Of a stretch of 64,000 nucleotides of DNA, positions 58,928 through 64,000 are shown one piece after another. The notes under the pieces are model-generated. The model saw only the letters and a program-made list of their open reading frames with translations, was not told the origin of the DNA and made no database searches. A program made the translations under genes and the position numbers. The stretch is taken from the NCBI RefSeq assembly GCF_032397745.1, contig NZ_CP135921.1:1364001-1428000 (forward strand). Reading direction: 5' to 3'. The stretch's first letter is position 1; each line of letters opens with the position of its first letter. This DNA comes from Bradyrhizobium prioriisuperbiae. GTDB lineage: Bacteria > Pseudomonadota > Alphaproteobacteria > Rhizobiales > Xanthobacteraceae.

Positions 58928-59698
58928 TCAGCTCCTTGAACGAAACCAGCCGAGCCCATCGAGCGTCTTGCCGGCCGGGCGATATTCGCAACCGACAAAG
59001 CCGTTGTAGCCGAGACGGTCGAGTTCGGCGAAGACGCGCGCGTCGTCGAGTTCGCCGGTGCCGGGCTCGTTGCGCAGGGGGACCGACGCGGTCTGGATAT
59101 GGCCAATGATCGGCATCATCGCTTCCAGCCCCTTGATGACGTCGCCATGAATGATCTGGCGGTGATAGATGTCGAACTGCAGTTTCACGTTCGGCCGCGC
59201 CAGCTTGCGGATCAGATTGGCGGCGACGTCGAAATTATTGAGGAAGTAGCCGGGCACGTCGCGCGGGTTGATCGGTTCCAGCACGATGTCGATGCCGGTG
59301 TCCTGCACGCGGTCGGACGCGAACAGGACGGCGCTTTCGAATGCGGCCTGGGCCGCGGGATCATCCGCTCGCGCGATGCCCGCCATCACATGCAGGCGGC
59401 CGACGCCGGTGGCCTTCACATAGATCAACGCCTTGTCGATGGAGGCTTCGAGCTCCGCACGCCGTTGCGGCAACGCCGCGAAGCCACGCTCGCCTTTCTC
59501 CCAATCGCCGGGCGGGCCGTTGAACAGCGCCGGGGTCAACTTGTGGCTGGCAAGCTTGTCGGCAATCACATCCGGCGGAAACTCGTAGGGAAACAGGAAT
59601 TCGACCGCGTCGAAGCCGGCGTCGGCGGCAGCAGCAAACCGGTCGAGAAACGACCACTCGTTGAACATCATGGTGAGATTGGCGGCGAAACGCGGCAT
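58928..59698 (-). CDS. otnI: 2-oxo-tetronate isomerase (hydroxypyruvate isomerase family)
   Basis: A 256-residue TIM-barrel isomerase (AP endonuclease 2/Hyi fold) that converts 2-oxo-tetronate to 3-oxo-tetronate. The N-terminus PRFAANLTMMFNEWSFLDRFAAAADAGFDAVEFLFPYEF is typical; metal ligands are expected in VLEPINPRDVPGYFL, LQFDIYHRQI, and the final GCEYRP. Operon context (ltnD upstream, otnK-otnC downstream) favours OtnI over a generic hydroxypyruvate isomerase. Confidence 0.92.
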   Translation of the reverse strand: MPRFAANLTMMFNEWSFLDRFAAAADAGFDAVEFLFPYEFPPDVIADKLASHKLTPALFNGPPGDWEKGERGFAALPQRRAELEASIDKALIYVKATGVGRLHVMAGIARADDPAAQAAFESAVLFASDRVQDTGIDIVLEPINPRDVPGYFLNNFDVAANLIRKLARPNVKLQFDIYHRQIIHGDVIKGLEAMMPIIGHIQTASVPLRNEPGTGELDDARVFAELDRLGYNGFVGCEYRPAGKTLDGLGWFRSRS

Positions 59699-59745
59699 CG
59701 GGATTTCGGTCCTTCTTGTTACTTAAGTTGTTCTCAGGATTGCTC

Positions 59746-60669
59746 TCAAGTTTTTTTGGCGACCGGCAGCTCCAGGCCGGTGACCTGGGCATAGAGCCGC
59801 GCCACCGAAGCGTCATCGTCCTTGCCCATGCCGGAGGCCGCCGTCATCAGGAACATCTGCAGGGCGGCTGATGCCACCGGGGTCGGGAATTTCGCCGAGC
59901 GCGACATGTCGTTGATGATGCCGAGATCCTTGGTGAAGATCTCGACCGCGCTGCGCGGCGTATAGTCGCCGTCGAGCACATGCGGCACGCGATTTTCGAA
60001 CATCCAGGAATTGCCGGCTGACGCGGTGATCACCTCATAGACCTTGCGCATGTCGAGCCCAAGCCGTTTCGCGAACACGATCGCCTCGGAGGCGGCGGCG
60101 ATGTGCACACCGGCAAGCAGCTGGTTGACCATCTTGAACGAAGCGCCGATGCCGGGCTCGTCGCCGAGGCGGTAGATATTCGCCGCCATCGCCTGCAGCG
60201 CGGGCTCGGCTTTTGCCATCGCCGCCGGCGTTCCCGAGGCCAGCACCGTCAATGCGCCTTCGGCAGCGCGCTGCGCGCCGCCGCTGATCGGGGAATCGAC
60301 GTAATCCAGTCCGTGTGTTGTAGCGGAGGCCGCGAACGCCCTGGCACGCTCCGGCGCCATGGTGGCGCAGGACATGATGACCGCCCCCTTGCGCATGGTC
60401 CTGGCGATGCCGTCCGGGCCGAACAGCACCGCCTCGGTCTGGTCGGCATTGACGACCACGACCACCACAATGTCGGCGTCTTTCGCCGCGTCACCCGCCG
60501 ACGCTGCGGCCTGTCCACCGGACTCGCGCGCGAAACGCTCGGCGACCTCCGGGCGAACGTCGAAGCCCGCGACGGCAAATCCCTTGCGGCGCAGCGACAG
60601 CGCCATGCCGTAACCCATCGAGCCGAGCCCGAGCACTGCAATTTTCTTTTCCTGGTCAGACGCTTCCAT
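59746..60669 (-). CDS. ltnD: L-threonate dehydrogenase
   Basis: A 307-residue NAD+-dependent beta-hydroxyacid dehydrogenase; in this operon type it oxidises L-threonate to 2-oxo-tetronate. Rossmann motif VLGLGSMGYGMALSLRRKG, substrate-binding DSPISGGAQRAAEGALTVLASG and the catalytic lysine in SFKMVNQLLAGVHIA are visible. The following three genes encode the rest of the route to dihydroxyacetone phosphate. ATG 60669 begins MEASDQEKKIAVLG; no regulator gene is adjacent. Confidence 0.92.
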   Translation of the reverse strand: MEASDQEKKIAVLGLGSMGYGMALSLRRKGFAVAGFDVRPEVAERFARESGGQAAASAGDAAKDADIVVVVVVNADQTEAVLFGPDGIARTMRKGAVIMSCATMAPERARAFAASATTHGLDYVDSPISGGAQRAAEGALTVLASGTPAAMAKAEPALQAMAANIYRLGDEPGIGASFKMVNQLLAGVHIAAASEAIVFAKRLGLDMRKVYEVITASAGNSWMFENRVPHVLDGDYTPRSAVEIFTKDLGIINDMSRSAKFPTPVASAALQMFLMTAASGMGKDDDASVARLYAQVTGLELPVAKKT

Positions 60670-60919
60670 TGGATCCCAGCTTGTTCTTGGCGTGACGGCA
60701 TTGCCGCTTGAATGTGGACGCCGCAGTGTAAACCGGCCATGGCATGCAAGGCCAGACAGCAGGCAGTAGACCTGACGGCCTTCATGACGATAAATTCAGG
60801 AATCACAGTGAGCAGGTGACTTGACGCAGGTTCCTGCCCCACCCACTTGCCTCAACATGTGGGCTATCCTGTCCCGCATTCATGAGCCGGCCAACATGGG
60901 GCCGGCAGGAGACGAGACG

Positions 60920-61234
60920 ATGTCGATGGACGACCGCAAGCCGATCGAGGCGAAGCCGCCCGTTGCAGACGGATTCTCGCGCTTTCTCGGCGGCTCGCCG
61001 GTGGCAGTCGCGCTCCGCCTGGTCCTGCTCTCGGTCCTGGTCGGCGTGGTGCTGGCCGCGATCGGCTTCGACCCCTGGAACATCTTGCGCAGCATTCGCC
61101 TGCTGTTCGAGCGGATCTGGGATCTCGGCTTCGATGCCGTGAACTGGCTGTGGCGCTATTTCCTGCTCGGCGCCGTGATCGTGATTCCGATCTGGCTGCT
61201 GTCGCGGATCTTCGGCTCGCGTCCGGCACGCTGA
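60920..61234 (+). CDS. DUF6460-like small membrane protein
   Basis: A 104-residue protein with an acidic/basic N-terminus (MSMDDRKPIEAKPPVADG), then FSRFLGGSPVAVALRLVLLS-type sequence and two predicted membrane helices (LVLLSVLVGVVLAAIGFDPW; WRYFLLGAVIVIPIWLLSRIFG). The G-GSP...RL...GFDPWNILRS pattern is shared by small proteins of this group in rhizobia; function unknown. The ATG at 60920 has AGGAG eight bases upstream, so longer frames are rejected. The MATE gene begins one base after its stop. Confidence 0.8.
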   Translation: MSMDDRKPIEAKPPVADGFSRFLGGSPVAVALRLVLLSVLVGVVLAAIGFDPWNILRSIRLLFERIWDLGFDAVNWLWRYFLLGAVIVIPIWLLSRIFGSRPAR

Positions 61235-61235
61235 T

Positions 61236-62555
61236 TTGACTCTACCGCGTTCGCGTTCCGTCACCACCGGGCGGGTGTTCGCCATCGCCGGTCCGGCGAT
61301 GCTTGCGAACCTGACCACGCCGTTCCTCGGCGTTGTCGCGACCACGGCCATCGGGCGGCTGGGTGAGCCCACTCTGCTCGGCGGCGTCGCCATGGCGTCG
61401 GTGGTGTTCGACTGCATGTTCTGGCTGTTCGGCTTCCTGCGGATGGGCACGGTGGCCCTCACCGCACAGGCGCAGGGCGCCGGCGACCACCTGGAGATGC
61501 GCGCCGTTCTGGTGCGGGCGGTGCTGGTCGCCGCGCTTGTCGGCCTTCTCCTGCTGGTCGTGCAGCGGCCACTGTCGACGGCGATCTTCAACCTGCTCGG
61601 CGGCAGCGAGGCGGTGACCGGCGCGGCACAATCCTATTTCGCGATCCGGCTGTGGTCGGCGCCGTTCGTGCTCGCCAATTATGTGCTGCTGGGCTGGCTG
61701 GTGGGACAGGCCCGCACCGGCATCGCGCTTGCGCTGCAGATCATCATCAACGTGGCCAACATGGCGACCACCGCCTGGCTGGTGCTGGGCCTGCAGAGCG
61801 GGATTGCTGGTGCTGCGATCGCCGCCGTTGTCGCCGAGGGCCTGGGCTTCGCCGCCGGCGCGGTGGTGGCGTGGCGGATGCTGGGAGGCCGCCTCGACAT
61901 CACCACCCACGCCCTGTTCGACCGCGCCAAGCTCATGCGCATGCTGGCGATCAACCGCGACATCATGATCCGCACCGCGGCCATGATCGCCGCATTCTTC
62001 TTTTTCACCGCGCAAGGCGCCCGAGCCGGCGATAACGCGCTCGCCGCCAACGCCGTGCTGAACAACTTCCTGCTGATCGGCTCGTTCTTTCTCGATGGCC
62101 TGGCCAACGCCGCCGAGCAGCTCTGCGGCCGCAGCATTGGCGCCCGTGACAAGACCGGTTTCATGCAGGCGGTGCGGCTGGTGGTGATCTGGGGATTCGC
62201 CTTCGGCGCCGCCACGACACTCTTGTTCGCTGTCGCCGGCGCGCCGCTGATCGATGTCATCACCACGAGCCCCGAGGTGCGCGAAACCGCTCGCGCCTTC
62301 CTGTGGCTGGCGGCGCTCGGACCGGTCTGCGGCGTGATGGCGTACTGCTTTGACGGCATCTATATCGGCGCCACCTGGTCGCGCGACATGCGCAACCTGA
62401 TGATCGCCTCGCTGGCCATCTATTTCACAAGCTGGTGGCTGCTGCAGCCGTTCGGCAATACCGGACTGTGGGGCGCGTTCCTGATCTTCCTGCTGGCGCG
62501 CGGGTTGCTGCAAATGGCGCGTTACCGTGGGCTGGTGCGGGCAACGTTCGGGTAG
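61236..62555 (+). CDS. MATE family efflux transporter (DinF-like)
   Basis: A 439-residue exporter with twelve hydrophobic helices in two homologous halves (RVFAIAGPAMLANLTTPFLGVVATTAIGRLGEPTLLGG...; RDIMIRTAAMIAAFFFFTAQGARAGDNALAANAVLNNFLLIGSFFLDGLANAAEQLCGRSIGA...). It resembles the DinF branch, which exports organic compounds with Na+ or H+ antiport. No ATG is available before the first helix, so a TTG at 61236, one base after the previous stop, is the likely start by translational coupling. Convergent with pyrD. Confidence 0.9.
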   Translation: MTLPRSRSVTTGRVFAIAGPAMLANLTTPFLGVVATTAIGRLGEPTLLGGVAMASVVFDCMFWLFGFLRMGTVALTAQAQGAGDHLEMRAVLVRAVLVAALVGLLLLVVQRPLSTAIFNLLGGSEAVTGAAQSYFAIRLWSAPFVLANYVLLGWLVGQARTGIALALQIIINVANMATTAWLVLGLQSGIAGAAIAAVVAEGLGFAAGAVVAWRMLGGRLDITTHALFDRAKLMRMLAINRDIMIRTAAMIAAFFFFTAQGARAGDNALAANAVLNNFLLIGSFFLDGLANAAEQLCGRSIGARDKTGFMQAVRLVVIWGFAFGAATTLLFAVAGAPLIDVITTSPEVRETARAFLWLAALGPVCGVMAYCFDGIYIGATWSRDMRNLMIASLAIYFTSWWLLQPFGNTGLWGAFLIFLLARGLLQMARYRGLVRATFG

Positions 62556-62593
62556 GCGAAGCGCGTAGAGCTTACATATTCTGGAAGCTCAGA

Positions 62594-63688
62594 TCACACC
62601 GGCCAGTCTTCCGCGGTGATGGTCGCCGCATCGGCGCCGACGATCTCATCGATCGACTCGCGGCCGGTCCGGCGCAGCACCGACACGAGATCGGTCTTGA
62701 TATCGTCGACCAGGCCAAGCCCTTTGTAGACCAGCGACGAATAGAGCTGGATCAGGCTGGCACCGGCGCGGATCTTCATCAGCGCGGCGCCGCCGGAATC
62801 GATGCCGCCGACGCCGATCAAGGGAAACGCGCCTTCGACCCGCACATAGGTTTCCGCCACCATGCGGGTGGACAGCTTGAACAGCGGCCGGCCCGACAAT
62901 CCACCCTGCTCCGTCGCGCGCGTGGCATTGCGCAGCGAGGGCGGGCGCGCCAGCGTGGTGTTGGACACGATCATGCCGTCGACGCGGCGCGAGCGCGCGA
63001 TCTGCACCACATCGTCGAGCTCGTTGAGCGACAGATCCGGTGCGATCTTGAGCAGCACCGGCGCTTCGCCGGCGCGCGTGCGCACCCGCTCGCGCGCGTC
63101 AATCACCTTGCTCAGGAGATCGTCGAGCTGGGCCGCCTGCTGCAGGTTGCGCAAGCCGGGCGTGTTCGGCGACGACACATTAACGGTGAAATAACTCGCC
63201 ACCGGCGCGAACTGCTCGATCAGCGCCACATAGTCGGCGGTGCGGTCGGCGGAATCCTTGTTGGCGCCGACATTGACGCCGACAATGCCGCCGCGGCTGG
63301 CCCGCGCCGCCATCCGCCGCAACACGACGTCACCGCCGTCATTGTTGAAGCCCAGGCGGTTGATGATGCCGCCATCGGCCTCAAGACGGAACAGCCTGGG
63401 ACGCGGATTGCCGGTCTGCGGTTTCGGCGTGATCGAGCCGATCTCGACAAAACCGAACCCGAGCCGCAGCAATTCGTCGGGCACTTCCGCATTCTTGTCG
63501 AACCCGGCTGCCATGCCGATCGGATTCGGAAAGTTCAGTCCGAAGGCGCGAACCGCAAGCATCGGGCTGTCGATGCGCGCCCGCGGCGGCGGCAGCAGAC
63601 GCAATCCCTGGATCGCGAGGCGATGCGCATCCTCCGGATCGAACCAGCGCAGCAGCGGCAGCGACAGGGCTTCGAACGCGCGAATCAC
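62594..63688 (-). CDS. pyrD: Dihydroorotate dehydrogenase (quinone), class 2
   Basis: Membrane-associated FMN enzyme that oxidises dihydroorotate to orotate in pyrimidine synthesis and passes electrons to quinone. The 364-residue protein has the amphipathic N-terminal helix of class 2 (IRAFEALSLPLLRWFDPEDAHRLAIQGLRLL), PIGMAAGFDKNAE, the FMN/active-site stretch YFTVNVSSPNTPGLRNLQ with the catalytic serine, KIAPDLSLNELDD and the phosphate-binding GVGGIDSGGAALMKIRAGASLIQLYSSLVY. Start GTG at 63688 with GGAG eight bases upstream, overlapping the DUF952 stop (GTGA). Confidence 0.95.
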   Translation of the reverse strand: MIRAFEALSLPLLRWFDPEDAHRLAIQGLRLLPPPRARIDSPMLAVRAFGLNFPNPIGMAAGFDKNAEVPDELLRLGFGFVEIGSITPKPQTGNPRPRLFRLEADGGIINRLGFNNDGGDVVLRRMAARASRGGIVGVNVGANKDSADRTADYVALIEQFAPVASYFTVNVSSPNTPGLRNLQQAAQLDDLLSKVIDARERVRTRAGEAPVLLKIAPDLSLNELDDVVQIARSRRVDGMIVSNTTLARPPSLRNATRATEQGGLSGRPLFKLSTRMVAETYVRVEGAFPLIGVGGIDSGGAALMKIRAGASLIQLYSSLVYKGLGLVDDIKTDLVSVLRRTGRESIDEIVGADAATITAEDWPV

Positions 63689-64000
63689 GGCTTCAGCTCC
63701 GGAACATCGTGACCGCCATCGGAGCGCGCGCGCAGGTCGAGCACCGCCGTGGTCGCACCGAGATCGAGCTCGCCATAGAGGTGGGGAAACAACGCGCCGC
63801 CGCGCGAAGGTTCCCACCGCAGCGCATCCCCCAACTGGTCGGTATCGACGGCGATCAGGAACAGCCCGGTCTGGCCGAAAAAGTGCTTGCGGGCGGTCTC
63901 GGCCACCTGCTCAGCCGTCGAAAAATGGATGAAACCGTCGCGCAGGTCGTCGGCGCTGCCGAGATAGACACCGGCTCGCTCGGCTTCGCGCCAGGCGGAG
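63685..64000 (-). CDS. DUF952 family protein, C-terminal part (gene runs off the window)
   Basis: Small cytoplasmic protein of unknown function. The visible part reads AWREAERAGVYLGSADDLRD, then GFIHFSTAEQVAETARKHFFGQTGLFLIAVDTDQL and further to a TGA at 63685. GFIHFST and the preceding AERAGVY-G-S-DL are DUF952 signatures. The reading frame is open to the window edge, so the true start lies beyond 64000. Coupled to pyrD by a GTGA overlap, a common order in this bacterial group. Confidence 0.88.
   Translation of the reverse strand, partial: SAWREAERAGVYLGSADDLRDGFIHFSTAEQVAETARKHFFGQTGLFLIAVDTDQLGDALRWEPSRGGALFPHLYGELDLGATTAVLDLRARSDGGHDVPELKP

Noticed and set aside
62568..62590. GAGCTT...AAGCTC inverted repeat between the MATE and pyrD stops as a bidirectional terminator
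   Set aside because: Six-base arms with an 11-base loop and no T-tract; not convincing.

Overview
The window reads as chromosome of an alphaproteobacterium of the Bradyrhizobium/Afipia/Rhodopseudomonas group (Nitrobacteraceae). Three things point there: an rreB small mRNA, whose extended Shine-Dalgarno sequence is a known trait of this group; intergenic palindromes of the kinds scattered through Bradyrhizobium genomes; and the order ctaC-ctaD-ctaB-coxF-ctaG-ctaE-DUF983-SURF1-thrC-M16 peptidase. The DNA is GC-rich, except for a visibly more A/T-rich stretch at about 44.7-53.3 kb. I saw no rRNA, tRNA, CRISPR array or intact transposase.

Layout. 0-8.7 kb: an aa3-type cytochrome c oxidase structural and assembly cluster on the minus strand, followed by thrC and the start of an M16 peptidase. 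9.2-16.6 kb: an IalB-like exported protein, a GNAT acetyltransferase, tldD-lepB, a YjbR-like protein, a PAN-domain exported protein, glutamate-cysteine ligase, and a divergent marR/GST pair with twin operator candidates. 16.7-22.1 kb: a fatty-acid beta-oxidation set (acyl-CoA dehydrogenase, thiolase, hydratase/3-hydroxyacyl-CoA dehydrogenase). 22.5-27.9 kb: a large PodJ-like coiled-coil/Sel1 membrane protein, then a TSUP-family exporter and its overlapping TIGR02186 partner. 28-31.6 kb: an IclR regulator, a metal-dependent hydrolase plus EamA exporter pair, and a divergent LysR regulator. 31.7-37.3 kb: a spermidine/putrescine-type ABC importer with an Fe(II)/2-oxoglutarate oxygenase and a divergent GntR regulator. 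37.4-44.7 kb: the ligase-associated DNA repair set (pdeM, Lhr-type helicase, beta-CASP exonuclease, ATP-dependent ligase), interrupted by a TPR-methyltransferase and rreB.

44.8-52.5 kb holds a minus-strand operon that looks like an uptake-and-degradation pathway: a Tat-type solute-binding protein, a cysteine hydrolase with a dead second domain, two permeases, an ATPase, a two-component-type flavin monooxygenase and a flavin reductase fused to a MarR-like domain. A second, frameshifted copy of the DNA ligase 3' end lies on its far side at 53.05-53.24 kb. The operon therefore sits between two copies of the ligase tail, as an inserted island would. 53.4-56.4 kb carries a small coiled-coil protein and four adjacent genes of unknown function (one soluble beta-rich protein and three membrane proteins). 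56.4-60.7 kb encodes a tetronate (threonate) catabolic operon, ltnD-otnI-otnK-otnC, plus a trailing membrane protein. 60.9-64 kb ends with a DUF6460 protein, a MATE exporter, pyrD and a partial DUF952 gene.

The least expected structure is in the non-coding DNA. Two 168-bp twin-hairpin elements (4143-4310 and 51302-51469) have different sequences but the same length and the same bulges. They and other repeat boundaries repeatedly carry a CTAG whose TAG is the stop codon of the neighbouring gene (ctaG, yjbR-like, PAN protein, DNA ligase, solute-binding protein; TTAA in the monooxygenase). All start sites, domain limits and homologies were judged by eye; no database search was possible.
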